A stretch of 64,000 nucleotides of DNA. It comes from Terriglobia bacterium. GTDB taxonomy: Bacteria; Acidobacteriota; Terriglobia; UBA7540. The notes under the pieces are model-generated. The model worked only from the letters and a program-made list of their open reading frames with translations, had not been told where the DNA came from and ran no database searches. This document shows, in pieces, positions 43,823-55,592 of the stretch. The translations under genes were made by a program, and so were the position numbers. The stretch covers positions 35,849-99,848 of the forward strand of contig JASHOS010000171.1 of the NCBI GenBank assembly GCA_030040995.1. Reading direction: 5' to 3'. Each line of letters begins with the position of its first letter. Positions within the stretch are counted from its first letter, which is position 1.

Positions 43823-45030
43823 GCGGCCTTAGAGGCCGGGGTTTCCTGCCTGAGGACTTCAATCGCTCTCTGTAATTGAACGTCGCCGGGCGTGCCAAAA
43901 TCCTTGGGCTGCACTACGGGCCCTCCGGCGGCTGCGACCTCACCAGGAGCGGGCACCAGGACGTTGGGCATGACGCCATTATCCTGGATGGCCTTGCCAT
44001 CCGGGCCGTAATACTTGGCCACAGAAAGCAACAACCCTGAGCCATCGCCAACTGGAATCACCTTTTGCACTACCCCAACGCCAAAACTCGGATGCCCCAC
44101 TACATCGCCGCGTTTGTCATCAAGTACCGCATCGGCAACAATTTCTGCCGGACCCGCAGTGGCCCGATTGATCAGAATGGCCAGCGGCATCGCGTAGGTG
44201 GTTCCCACAGGTACCGCGTCAAAATCGTGCCGCGGGTCGCGTTGGCCGTAAGTGTAAGTGATGAGACCCTTTGAGATAAAAAGGCTGGCCGTCCTTATTG
44301 CTTCTTCCGGCTCTCCACCCGCGCAATCCCGCAAGTCAAGAACAAGGCTCTCCGCGCCTTGCTTCTCAAGATCCGTTATCCTTGCTGAAATTTGGCCGGT
44401 TTCTCCCGTGTCGAAGGTGGCCACTCGCACGTATCCGGTGTGATTCGGTTCCAGACGCGCAACAACCGGCGGCTCAGGCAGCACCGCGCGCGTCAACGTC
44501 TTCTTCTCGGGATGTCCTTCCGACTGATTCACCACCCAAACATCCACCGTTGTGCCCGGTTCTCCGCCCAGCTTCCTCTCAATCTGCACAGCAGAGAGAT
44601 CGCGAACCGGCTGACCGTTAATCCGGTCGATAAGATCGGCAGGCACAATGCCCACCTTGTCCGCCGGGCTTCCGGGCAATACCGAGACCACGGTGGCAAA
44701 CCCGTACTTTTTGGAGACAAAGACTCCCACGCCGGCCGGGCCCGGATTGGGCCGTCGCATGTAGTCTTTGAATTGCTTCGGGGTGAAATAAGTGCTGTAA
44801 GGGTCAAGCGCCTCGAGCAGGCCCCGAATCGCCCCGCCGGTAACGTCCTGGAGGTTTGGCTGGGTCACGTAGTCGCTCTTGATGCGGGAGAGAACCTCGC
44901 TGTAAACGCCAAGGTCGCGGTAGGTCTCTTCATTCGACGTGGTGCCCTTGCCGAGCACACCTCCAATGACAATGTAGAAAACAAGGGCACACGAGGATGC
45001 CAGGATGACATAACGCAGACGGGATGACAT
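43819..45030 (-). CDS. ctpA: S41-family C-terminal processing protease homologue, catalytic residues replaced
   Basis: A ~403-residue exported protein: signal anchor (LRYVILASSCALVFYIVIGG), an N-terminal helical part, PDZ domain (GVGVFVSKKYGFATVVSVLP, ADLIDRINGQPV) and the S41 core (SLVLDLRDCAGGEPEEAI, LAILINRATAGPAEIVADAV, VVGHPSFGVGVVQ). In active members the core reads (T/S)ASAS-E with the nucleophilic Ser, and FGKG with the Lys 25 residues later. Here those positions are Gly (ATAGPAE) and Val (SFGVG) at exactly the same 25-residue spacing, so protease activity is unlikely. I use the ATG at 45030 (GGAG upstream); the ATG at 45063 is possible. It is the upstream gene of the YibQ-like one. 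Confidence 0.85.
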   Translation of the reverse strand: MSSRLRYVILASSCALVFYIVIGGVLGKGTTSNEETYRDLGVYSEVLSRIKSDYVTQPNLQDVTGGAIRGLLEALDPYSTYFTPKQFKDYMRRPNPGPAGVGVFVSKKYGFATVVSVLPGSPADKVGIVPADLIDRINGQPVRDLSAVQIERKLGGEPGTTVDVWVVNQSEGHPEKKTLTRAVLPEPPVVARLEPNHTGYVRVATFDTGETGQISARITDLEKQGAESLVLDLRDCAGGEPEEAIRTASLFISKGLITYTYGQRDPRHDFDAVPVGTTYAMPLAILINRATAGPAEIVADAVLDDKRGDVVGHPSFGVGVVQKVIPVGDGSGLLLSVAKYYGPDGKAIQDNGVMPNVLVPAPGEVAAAGGPVVQPKDFGTPGDVQLQRAIEVLRQETPASKAA

Positions 45031-45111
45031 GGGATTCTTCGACTCCTGCCTTATCAAGTTCATCAGTTAGTATAGCACGTGAGCCGCGGCTTGGAATCCG
45101 CTTACTCGTCC

Positions 45112-45218
45112 GCCCGGGACATGGTTTTCAGGACTCTCGGATCGGGATTCGGGCATGACGGCGGCTGCACCGCTAATCTTGCCGAGCATCGAGCCCCGAG
45201 TCCCGAAAACCGAGTCCC
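45112..45218. repeat. Imperfect inverted repeat upstream of the PBP stop
   Basis: CCGGGACATGGTTTTCAGGA (from about 45113) and the reverse complement of CCCGAGTCCCGAAAACCGAG (45193-45212) are inverted copies with mismatches, separated by about 50 bp. The position between the PBP gene end (45231) and the S41 gene start fits a terminator or relic repeat; there is no T-run. Confidence 0.35.
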
Positions 45219-45230
45219 GGAGGCCTGCTC

Positions 45231-47858
<2,628 letters not shown>

Positions 47859-48048
47859 AGTAAAACCGGCTTAGTAACGGACTTCCGGAGCGAACAGCAA
47901 CGGTGATCTCATTCGCGGTGAACGCAACTCCCGGGCGCGCGGAAAACTGCTAACTGCCCGCGCGCGGTCACATCTATGTCCGCTTTTAAAGTTAGCGATT
48001 GTTCCCGCCAATATCAAGCGGCTCGTAAAAGCTTGTCTTTCTTGCTGT

Positions 48049-48288
48049 GGGTGGCGCAGCGCAGCCTTGCGGCCGCGACGAAAGCTATGGATACTCTGCC
48101 CTCTCCCTCGGGAGAGGGTGGACCGCGACCGGCGCTTTCTCCAGCCGGCGCGGGCCGGGTGAGGGGTTCGCCGAAAAATCTTTGCCAAAAAAAGGTTTTT
48201 ACGACCTTGCAATGCAGACATCGCCGCATGTGCCATGTCTGCGACAGCGGAGGTTTGCAGACATCACAAAACGATGTCGGCGCCACCC
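48049..48288. repeat. Long composite palindromic repeat, copy 2
   Basis: Bounded by GGGTGGCGC (48049) and GCGCCACCC (ending 48288). In order it contains GCAGCCTTGCGGCCGC, CCCTCTCCCTCGGGAGAGGG, GCCGGGTGAGGGG, an A-rich GCCAAAAAAAGG segment and CCTTGCAATGCAGACA, all shared with the repeat at 5979-6212. The 15-bp word TTCTTGCTGTGGGTG occurs at 48039-48053 and again at 48307-48321 in direct orientation, flanking it. Confidence 0.7.
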
Positions 48289-48324
48289 GCCGTGAGAGTT
48301 TAATCCTTCTTGCTGTGGGTGAAC

Positions 48325-48385
48325 CTTGCTGAAAGCTGATGGCTGATAGCTAATAGCTAATGACTGATCGCTGTTCGCTGCGTGG
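48325..48385. repeat. GCTGA/GCTAA-word low-complexity stretch
   Basis: The words AAGCTGATGGCTGATAGCTA, ATAGCTAATGACTGATCGC and TGTTCGCTGCG repeat with small changes, as at 19875-20043 and 711-737. The remainder of the 47859-48711 gap shows no gene. Confidence 0.45.
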
Positions 48386-48711
48386 CTAACTTTCGCTACA
48401 TTGGACGGAGGTTTCGTGCGTCGGGTTTTCCTGGTTGTGATCTTCGGCGTCTTGCTGCGCTTCTTGAGAATAATCACCCCACTTGCTCCCAATCCGTTGA
48501 TAACCGAAGGTGATGTAGGGGGTAACTCTTGCCGTTCCCTTGATAGCCTCCGCGGAAACCAACGAGGGTAGGGCGAGCCCTACCCCTACGCTGCTCGCTT
48601 CCAATATGGATGCCGCAGGTGGTAGACCACGCGGGGGCGGGCCTTGCTATCCTGGTATAGACTTTCTCTCATCCTTCTTTTTTTGGAGCGGGCGGATTGT
48701 CGGACGCCTGA

Positions 48712-51108
48712 TTGAATACATCAACTCTAGGGGATCAAGTGTTCGAGGCGCGGGTGAAGCTATTAGAAGTTCGGGCGGTAATAGAAGCGGTCCTTGAGCG
48801 AATGAGCGATCGGGCCTTTTCCTTTATCCGGCAAAACCGCCATCTTATTCGGATTCGGAGAGCGAACGGGGACACCGCGCGCCGCGTGCTGAAGGACGTA
48901 GTGCGGGTAGACCGCTCAAAACTGGAAGCGGCGACTGGATTACGCTGCACAATAGGCATTGCCATTCCGCTCACTATCGGCCTGGCGATCCACCGGCCGG
49001 TAGGAGCGGCGTTTGCCGCCGCGGGAGCGCTCGCGGTCGGCTTTGGCGCATTTCAAGGAGTGTATCGCAGCCGGGCCGCCGTGATGCTCTTTGCGACTGC
49101 GGGCATGGGAATCTCCGTTCTAACGGCGACTGTTGCAGGCCATTCGATCATCGCCGCGGTACTGCTCATCGGGCTTTGGGGATTCTGCGGCGGGCTGATC
49201 GTCGCCCTTGGCCCTGCCGCCAGTTTTATCGGCCTGCAATGGATTATCGCCTTAGCGCTGGTTGAAGGTTTTCCGGCGAACATGAAAGAAGCTGCAGCTC
49301 GGACGGTTCTGGTGGTGGCAGGCGGACTTTTGGAAACTCTGGTGGTATGCGTGTGGCCCTTGCGGCGCTTTCCTGCCGAAAGAAGGTCTCTTTCCTCCAG
49401 CTTCCGAAGCCTCGCTGCTTGCTCAGCGCACATTCCAGGAGGGGCGATTGGATCTGCCGCTCCTCAAATGCTGATGGACGCATATTCGGCCGCCGCCGAC
49501 CCACAGCCATTTGTAAGCCGCGGCCAAGTGGGGGCCTTCCGGGCCCTTCGGGACCACGCAGAGCGGATCCAATCCAGTCTCGGCACGCTGGCTACTGGGC
49601 GCGCTCAATTACTTGCCGTCGGAGAGAACTCCGCCGCCAGGATATTGGAATCGGTGGCGTCCGCCGCGAGCAGCATTCTAAGGATGATTGGCGCCGCTCT
49701 GGAGGAGGCGCGGTCACCCCAGGACCCCTACGGGACCTGGCAGCGAATTGAGGCGCTCGCTGCCAGTCTCGAAAGACGCTTAAGCCATCCGTCCGCCCTG
49801 TCCTATGTTATTGCCGTATCCAATGTCCGCGCGCTTCTCGGAGAGCTCCGCGCCGCCTGGCGGCTGGCGCGGATTCCTGAAGGTGAGCGCGAGAAAATTG
49901 AAAGACGGGGATTTCGCCTGAATTGGACGCGCTGTGTTGAGCCCATCTCTGATGAATTGCACACCCTTTTGGCAAATTTCACGCTTCGATCGCAGGCCTG
50001 CCAACATGCAGGGCGGCTCGCGATCGCGCTCATGGCCGCAACCATCCTCTCGCGGGTTCTACCGGTGAACCATCCTTATTGGATGGCTGTTACCCTGGCG
50101 ATCATCTTTAAGCCGGATTTCGACGCCACACTGGAACGAGGAATTGCCAGGATATCGGCGACAATTCTGGGGGCCGGAGCCACAACGCTGATCGTGGCGG
50201 TGCTGCATCCGGGCCCGGCGGCACTTTCCTTACTGGTTCTTGCGTGCGCGTGGAGCTGCTACACCATTTACCCTGCCAATTACGCCGCATACGCGATGTG
50301 CATCACCGGATACGTCGTATTTCTTGTTGCCTTTAATGGGGCGCCCCCTGTTTCCATCGCCCTGGCGCGCAGTACGCAGGCGGTGTTAGGAGGCGCTTTC
50401 GCCCTGCTTGCTTATATCGCATGGCCTGTGTCACGGCCAGAGAATGTTCGCGTTGCGCTGGCCGAACTTCTGAAGACTCAATGCCAGCGTGGTACCGCTG
50501 TGCTCCTTGCTTACGCCCACCCCGGCGAGTATGTTACATCGGCATTACACGAGTCAGCGCTGGCCGCGCGCCTAGCCCGATCCAACGCAGAAGCTTCCGT
50601 GGATGCGATGCTGGACGGAGATTCACAGAGGTCTTTGATCGACCCGCAACTCGCTCTGGGCGTTCTCGCTGCCGCACGCCTCTACGCCTTAGGCGCCATA
50701 ACCCTGCAGGCGCGTCTGGACACGGTCTCGAACGACCCCATGCCGGCTTTGGATCCGCTGATTACCCAACTTGAACGCACTCTGGCTACCCTTGCCGCCT
50801 CGCTGCGCTCCGGCAGGCCCATCGCCCGGCTGCCGTCTCTCCGTGATCTCTACACTCAGATGACTCGCAGTTTTTCCGTGTGGGGAATTGCCCATCCCGA
50901 ATCCCAGGGCTCGCCAAAACGCGCCTTACTCGTCTCACCGCACCACCAGGCGTTGTCCTTCAAGGCAGACTTGGTGAGTTCGGAGGCAGACCTGATGGTG
51001 GATGCCGTTAACACGCTCAGCCTCTTCCTCTCCGCACGGCCCAAGAGCGAGTTAGCCGGTTCTGCCGCTGAAATAGGGTTGTCGGCAAAAAGCGGGCGCG
51101 GGCGGTAG
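48712..51108 (+). CDS. FUSC-family inner-membrane transporter (YccS/aromatic acid exporter-like)
   Basis: A 798-residue membrane protein with two halves, each with a block of about six helices (residues ~80-210 and ~445-590) separated by cytoplasmic helical regions, the FUSC/ALMT-like architecture. Recognisable stretches are GLRCTIGIAIPLTIGLAIHRPVGAAFAAAGALAVGFGAFQG, and in the second half HPYWMAVTLAIIFKPDFDATLERGIARISATILG, the FUSC signature. Members are linked to fusaric or aromatic acid and polyamine resistance. The frame opens at TTG 48712; the ATG at 48802 (MSDRAFSFIRQ) is a credible alternative. No partner adaptor gene is adjacent. Confidence 0.85.
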   Translation: MNTSTLGDQVFEARVKLLEVRAVIEAVLERMSDRAFSFIRQNRHLIRIRRANGDTARRVLKDVVRVDRSKLEAATGLRCTIGIAIPLTIGLAIHRPVGAAFAAAGALAVGFGAFQGVYRSRAAVMLFATAGMGISVLTATVAGHSIIAAVLLIGLWGFCGGLIVALGPAASFIGLQWIIALALVEGFPANMKEAAARTVLVVAGGLLETLVVCVWPLRRFPAERRSLSSSFRSLAACSAHIPGGAIGSAAPQMLMDAYSAAADPQPFVSRGQVGAFRALRDHAERIQSSLGTLATGRAQLLAVGENSAARILESVASAASSILRMIGAALEEARSPQDPYGTWQRIEALAASLERRLSHPSALSYVIAVSNVRALLGELRAAWRLARIPEGEREKIERRGFRLNWTRCVEPISDELHTLLANFTLRSQACQHAGRLAIALMAATILSRVLPVNHPYWMAVTLAIIFKPDFDATLERGIARISATILGAGATTLIVAVLHPGPAALSLLVLACAWSCYTIYPANYAAYAMCITGYVVFLVAFNGAPPVSIALARSTQAVLGGAFALLAYIAWPVSRPENVRVALAELLKTQCQRGTAVLLAYAHPGEYVTSALHESALAARLARSNAEASVDAMLDGDSQRSLIDPQLALGVLAAARLYALGAITLQARLDTVSNDPMPALDPLITQLERTLATLAASLRSGRPIARLPSLRDLYTQMTRSFSVWGIAHPESQGSPKRALLVSPHHQALSFKADLVSSEADLMVDAVNTLSLFLSARPKSELAGSAAEIGLSAKSGRGR

Positions 51109-51300
51109 ATTACCCGTCGATTTCACCGCGGATTATCAACAGACCAGTTTTGATGTAATATTCTGAGGTTGCAAAGGTACCGGTTGGATTCCATCTGAAG
51201 CCGGGCTGAAAGCCGTGGCGCAGTGGATCGAGGTCTCCTACGGCAGACGCTCCGGAGGGTTTGGGTTCCGGTTCAGTAGAAGCGCGCAGCGGGGAGGAAG

Positions 51301-52659
51301 ATGAACGGGACCAGTTCCACGCAGTACAAGCGCAATCTCGAGGAGTTGCTGAATCTGAAACGTTCCGCTTGGCACAATTACATCAGGGCTGCCAAGCTGG
51401 AGAGTTTCTCCTGGCGTAATGCCCATAAACCCCTCCACTACCAGCTCAAGGCTTTTTTAAATTCGATGGTGTGGGTGCTCACCTACCTGAAGTACCGGTT
51501 TGGTATGCGGCACCCGTTCCCTGACTATTCCTCTGAGCGGGTGAAAGGAATCTATCCGCTGAGCGCTGATTTCTCCCCCAACGGCGCTGAGGAGGACGTC
51601 CGCGTGAGTCTTGCTGGGGACTGGGGAACTGGAACGCTGGAAGCCAGTCTCGTGGCAAACCTCATCCGCCGGTTCCGTCCCCATTACACCGTCCACTTGG
51701 GTGACATCTACTTTGTGGGGAATTCGAATACCGTGAGGGAGAATTGCCTAGGCAATCCTCACGGAAAGAAATTCCATGCGGTGACTTGGCCTAAGGGATC
51801 GCGCGGCACTTTTGCGCTGAATGGCAATCACGAGATGTATGCAAACGGCCACGCATATTTCGATGTCCTTCTTCCCAACCTCGGGATGCGCGCCGGATTG
51901 GGAAGCTTGGCGGAAGGACAAAAGGCCAGCTTCTTTTGCCTGAAAAACCACCATTGGGTCATCATTGCGCTGGATACAGGCTATAACTCGGTCGGCGTTC
52001 CGATCCTCGAACGAACGGCTTATCTGAAGAAAATACCGCATTTGGGCGGCGACTGCAGCTTGCCGCACGCTATAATTCGGTGGATCAGCAAAGAAGTAGC
52101 TCCGGAGCTGGATGGCAGGGGTGTTATTTTGTTGAGCCATCATCAATATTGTTCAGCCTTCGAGGGCCGCTTCATCAAGCCAGGCCGGCAACTCTTTGGG
52201 CTTGTTAGGAAACCTGTTTTGTGGTTTTGGGGGAACGAGCATCGGATGGCGATCTACGGCCCCACCCGGGTGGATGGAGGCATCGAGGCTTATGGCCGCT
52301 GCCTGGGCCACGGCGGAATGCCCGTCAATATCCACACCAAGGTCAGAGTGAACTCAAAGAGATGCCCCTTGGTGATCTATGATGACCGGCAATACCGCCG
52401 CATCTCCGGAACCCCGGTCGGATACAACGGATACGCGAACCTGCTTTTCCGCGGACGCCGGCTTACCATCAAGTATCACGATATCCGCCTGGAGGATAAT
52501 GTACTGCTGACGGAGACGTGGGAAGTAAGTAATGGCACGCTTGTAGGCAAGGATATTCGGATCAACACTCCTGACCCGGGATTGATCCAGTTTCACCCGG
52601 ATCTGCGTTACGCAATTGAGCCGCCGCTGCAGCATAAGCGAGGGCCGGTGTTGGTCTGA
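51301..52659 (+). CDS. Metallophosphoesterase (calcineurin-like)
   Basis: A 452-residue protein with a ~95-residue N-terminal extension containing a hydrophobic stretch (LKAFLNSMVWVLTYLKYRFG) and a calcineurin-like core: VSLAGDWGTG (metal motif, Trp instead of His), VHLGDIYFVGN, LNGNHEMYANGHAYF, VILLSHHQYCSAF and FWGNEHRMAIYGP. The two-metal motif set is complete except for the first His. It ends in a beta-rich C-terminal domain (RRISGTPVGYNGYANLLFRGRRLTIKYHDI). Substrate unknown; no neighbour explains it. GGGAGG precedes the ATG at very short spacing. Confidence 0.85.
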   Translation: MNGTSSTQYKRNLEELLNLKRSAWHNYIRAAKLESFSWRNAHKPLHYQLKAFLNSMVWVLTYLKYRFGMRHPFPDYSSERVKGIYPLSADFSPNGAEEDVRVSLAGDWGTGTLEASLVANLIRRFRPHYTVHLGDIYFVGNSNTVRENCLGNPHGKKFHAVTWPKGSRGTFALNGNHEMYANGHAYFDVLLPNLGMRAGLGSLAEGQKASFFCLKNHHWVIIALDTGYNSVGVPILERTAYLKKIPHLGGDCSLPHAIIRWISKEVAPELDGRGVILLSHHQYCSAFEGRFIKPGRQLFGLVRKPVLWFWGNEHRMAIYGPTRVDGGIEAYGRCLGHGGMPVNIHTKVRVNSKRCPLVIYDDRQYRRISGTPVGYNGYANLLFRGRRLTIKYHDIRLEDNVLLTETWEVSNGTLVGKDIRINTPDPGLIQFHPDLRYAIEPPLQHKRGPVLV

Positions 52660-52713
52660 AAATCATCCTGCCCTTCCGCCTCGCCAACGACGGTGTTGAA
52701 AATCTCGGTAGAA

Positions 52714-52770
52714 CCCCCTCACCCGGCGCTGCGCGCCGCCCTCTCCCCCAAGGGGGCGAAGGCAGGGGTT
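52714..52770. repeat. Short palindromic repeat CCCCCTCACCCGGCGCTGCGCGCC
   Basis: The words CCCCCTCACC, GGCGCTGCGCGCC and CTCTCCCCCAAGGGGGCGAAGG match the copy at 25122-25178. It is the only feature of the gap between the phosphoesterase gene and the small gene at 52897. Confidence 0.65.
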
Positions 52771-52896
52771 ATTTTCATAACTTCGCGGGTGTCGCGAAGC
52801 GACATGACCGACCGATAAGCAATCTGCGTAGGAGTTTGAACCGTGCCCTTGGAATCCGAAAAAATCATGTTCGAAATTTACAAGGAGGCAGTTTAC

Positions 52897-53124
52897 ATGG
52901 GCCGGTACAAAGTCGTTTATTTCACCGAGCTCCAGGACCACAACAGGGAATATGAAATTAGCCGGGCAATTTCCGGCGAACACTTTTTCGATGGCTTTAT
53001 TCGCGCTTTCCGGAAAGAGGAGGCGAAAGAGGCGATCGAAAGCGTGCTGCAACGCCTGAACTCGGGCGAAACGATGGAGGCAAAAGAAGTGGAGCGGCAG
53101 CTAAAACCATTTCTGGCTGCCTGA
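52897..53124 (+). CDS. Small conserved-looking hypothetical protein (75 residues)
   Basis: The ATG at 52897 has an excellent ribosome site (AAGGAGG eight bases upstream). The protein MGRYKVVYFTELQDHNREYE, ISRAISGEHFFDGFIRAFRKEEAKEAIESVL is soluble, charged and probably mixed beta-helix, ending in KPFLAA. An earlier ATG at 52843 would extend it by 18 residues but has no such site. No family is recognised. It lies just upstream of the isomerase-like gene. Confidence 0.7.
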   Translation: MGRYKVVYFTELQDHNREYEISRAISGEHFFDGFIRAFRKEEAKEAIESVLQRLNSGETMEAKEVERQLKPFLAA

Positions 53125-53253
53125 GTCCTGCTGTTCGCAAGACCTGATATCTGAAACCTTTCTTGAAATGCTTGGGAGAGAATCCTGTGAGCCACGTACC
53201 TACAAAGCTTCTCAGCCAGGTTGGCCACAAGAAGGAGTACGCATAACGACGTC

Positions 53254-54204
53254 ATGCACCGCCGTGTCTTTCTGAAGAACGCCGCGCTGTTCGCCAGTTC
53301 TGCTAAATGGTTTCAAGGCGCGGAGGCTTTGAGTTCGCCCACGGCGCCGCTTAGCCGTTTTAAGCTGGCGGCCATTAGCGACGGCTTTTCGGAGGACTTC
53401 GAGAGAGCCCTGCAAATTATGAAAGGCTACGGACTCTCATGGGTTGAGATTCGTGACGTCTGGGGGAAATACAATACCGAGATAACGCGTGAAGAGATCA
53501 GCCGCGTTAAGCGCCTGCTCGATCAATACAACTTCAGATGCTCCGTAGTGGATTCGAATGTCTACAAGTGCGTCCTGCCGGGAACGAAGCCCATAATCAG
53601 CGAGGGGGGATCGTATCCCTACTCGGACCAGATGGACCTGCTGAAACGCGCCATGGACCGAGCCCATGCGTGGGGCTCTGACAAGGTCCGCGGCTTCACG
53701 TTCTGGCGCGTGGCGGAGCCGGAGGCCATCTATTCTCGAATCTCCGATGAGCTGGCCCGGGCTGCGTCGGTGGCCGAGAGCGGAGGCGTCCGCCTGGTGA
53801 TTGAAAACGAAGAATCTTGCAACGCGGCAACCGGGCATGAGATTGCGGCGGTTCTCAAAATGACTCCCTCACCCAATCTCGGATACAACTGGGACGTGGG
53901 TAACGGTTACCTGCACGGCGAGGTTTCCTATCCCGATGGCTATAACGCACTCGAGAAGAGCCGCATTTGGAATATGCATCTCAAAGGGATGCAGTGTAGT
54001 CCCGGATTTAAGGACTGCCACGAAGCCTTCGCGGATGAAGGAGAGATCAATCTCGCGGGTCAAATCCAGGCGCTTTTGCGTGACCAGTATACCGGAACGA
54101 TGTCACTTGAATGTGAGTTCACCGCTCCCGGAATGACCCAGCAACAGACTACCGAGCGTTCCATGCAGGGTTTGCTGCGCGTGATGAAAGAGGCCTCAGC
54201 ATAA
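53254..54204 (+). CDS. Sugar phosphate isomerase/epimerase-like TIM-barrel protein with Tat-like leader
   Basis: A 316-residue xylose-isomerase-like TIM barrel (AP endonuclease 2 family). It begins MHRRVFLKNAALFASSAKWF, with an RRxFLK twin-arginine-type leader, so it is probably exported. The barrel has WVEIRDVWGKYNTEITREEI, LVIENEESCNAATG (metal-ligand Glu), NLGYNWDVGNGYLHGE (Asp), IWNMHLKGMQ (His) and TMSLECEF (Glu), the usual metal site. Such exported members are frequent beside sugar-degradation genes, but no partner is visible here. The ATG at 53254 has no close ribosome site; AAGGAG lies 16 bases upstream, so the start is uncertain. Confidence 0.82.
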   Translation: MHRRVFLKNAALFASSAKWFQGAEALSSPTAPLSRFKLAAISDGFSEDFERALQIMKGYGLSWVEIRDVWGKYNTEITREEISRVKRLLDQYNFRCSVVDSNVYKCVLPGTKPIISEGGSYPYSDQMDLLKRAMDRAHAWGSDKVRGFTFWRVAEPEAIYSRISDELARAASVAESGGVRLVIENEESCNAATGHEIAAVLKMTPSPNLGYNWDVGNGYLHGEVSYPDGYNALEKSRIWNMHLKGMQCSPGFKDCHEAFADEGEINLAGQIQALLRDQYTGTMSLECEFTAPGMTQQQTTERSMQGLLRVMKEASA

Positions 54205-54582
54205 TCATTTTCCCCTGTTGCGCGGATGAGCTAATTTGCTTAGGATCTGATTCAGCGCTTCCGCTGCTAGCGCGCTCGCGTGCCTTGAAGCGGGCGGTAG
54301 TCCGTCAAGCGCCTCTTCAATTTGGGATGCGGACACCGGCCGAAGCTCAGCGACAGGCTTTTCCTGAATCCATTCCACCAGCCATGAGCCACAGGCGATT
54401 GCGGGAACGCACCCGGCAACTTTGAAGGTAGCGCTGCTCACCCGATCACCGCACAACAGGAGCCACACCTTAAGCACGTCTCCACATACCGGGTTCGTAA
54501 CTTCCACTGTCACGGTTGGCTGCTCAAGCTCGCCGGCATATCGCGGATGATGAAAGTGGTCCAGCACCTTCGCTGAGTACAT
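54205..54582 (-). CDS. NifU/IscU-like Fe-S scaffold protein
   Basis: A 125-residue NifU N-domain protein: MYSAKVLDHFHHPRYAGEL, then TNPVCGDVLKVWLLLCGDRV, TFKVAGCVPAIACGSWLVEWIQ and LAAEALNQIL. The first two cluster-ligand Cys are present (NPVCGD, AGCVPA), but the third (HCSxLA in IscU) appears as HASALA; a Cys occurs instead at AIACGSW. It may assemble or carry Fe-S clusters in an altered way. The ATG at 54582 matches the family start. It is convergent with the isomerase-like gene, one base away. No iscS is adjacent. Confidence 0.8.
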   Translation of the reverse strand: MYSAKVLDHFHHPRYAGELEQPTVTVEVTNPVCGDVLKVWLLLCGDRVSSATFKVAGCVPAIACGSWLVEWIQEKPVAELRPVSASQIEEALDGLPPASRHASALAAEALNQILSKLAHPRNRGK

Positions 54583-54860
54583 ATTCACTATTCTAAAGCT
54601 GAATACCCACAAGTTCTGTGTCCCTTTGCCAACGAGAAAGGCATAACGCTGGCCTGCGTCTTTTCGGATCCGGGGGAGAGGGAAAACGGCGGACTTAACT
54701 GACGATGGACGATCCATGCGAAGCAATGCTGAAGGCTTGGTGCGCGGGTTTTAGATACAGGGACTTTGAAGTTAATTTACAGGTTTGTCTGGATTGAAGG
54801 GTTGCTGCGCAGCAGTTAAGGTGTGAGTTGTGTTCTACCAACCCACTTCGAGGAGCGGCA

Positions 54861-55481
54861 ATGGCAATTCATTTGGACGACGAACCCCGTTTAGTCGCCG
54901 AAGCCCGAGACGGAAACCAAGAAGCATTTCGTATATTGGTTAACCAGTACTATCGCAATATTTATAATCTCGTCCTCAAAATAGCAAGGAACCATGAGGA
55001 TACGGAAGACGCGTTACAATGGGCGTTCCTGAAGGCGTACTGTAATTTGAATCAGTTCCAGGGAAATTCCCGCATCTATACGTGGTTTGTGCGCATTGCG
55101 GTCAATGAGGCGCTGATGAGGCTCCGTAAGAAGCGGGGCGAAAGGGAACTGCCGCTCGAAGAAGCGACCCAGGCGGAAACTCCATCCTTTTCACATTTCA
55201 CGACGCACTGGAGCGACAACCCGGAGCAGCGCTATGCTCAAGTGGAGGCGCAGGAGATTTTGGATCGGGCGCTCGGCTCGCTTAGCCCCCGGCTCTGCAG
55301 AGCATTCCTGTTGCGTAACGTTGATGAACTCTCCATGCGTGAAACGGCCGAGGCGCTTGGGTTGTCCATCTCGGCTGTGAAGTCCCGCTTGGTGCGGGCA
55401 CGGTCGCGGTTGCGCCTGCGACTCCGAACGGCGTTCCCGGCAGAATTTCCTTCCCGCGTGCGATCGAACACAATCCAATAG
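54861..55481 (+). CDS. ECF-type RNA polymerase sigma factor
   Basis: A 206-residue sigma-70 family protein of the ECF group. Region 2: FRILVNQYYRNIYNLVLKIARNHEDTEDALQWAFLKAY with YTWFVRIAVNEALMRLRKKR. Region 4: RALGSLSPRLCRAFLLRNVDELSMRETAEALGLSISAVKSRLVRARSRLRLRL, with its helix-turn-helix. The ATG at 54861 has GAGGAG ten bases upstream. There is no anti-sigma gene directly downstream, so its control is not visible. Sequence pattern is secure; the regulon is unknown. Confidence 0.92.
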   Translation: MAIHLDDEPRLVAEARDGNQEAFRILVNQYYRNIYNLVLKIARNHEDTEDALQWAFLKAYCNLNQFQGNSRIYTWFVRIAVNEALMRLRKKRGERELPLEEATQAETPSFSHFTTHWSDNPEQRYAQVEAQEILDRALGSLSPRLCRAFLLRNVDELSMRETAEALGLSISAVKSRLVRARSRLRLRLRTAFPAEFPSRVRSNTIQ

Positions 55482-55529
55482 CAAAAAAGGCCAGAAGGGC
55501 CGAAACCTCGTAGCCCAGGGCGAAAGAAT

Positions 55530-55590
55530 GTGTGAATAAATTGCACATCTCACCACAAAGACACTAAGACACGGAGCAAGGGGTTTTGTT
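55530..55590. repeat. ACCACAAAGACACTAAGACA repeat, copy 2
   Basis: GTGTGAATAAATTGCA (55530-55545) is followed by ACCACAAAGACACTAAGACA (55552-55571) and CGGAGC. It shares these words with 42528-42612 in rearranged order, with the TGTGAATAAA part inverted. Confidence 0.5.
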
Positions 55591-55592
55591 GT

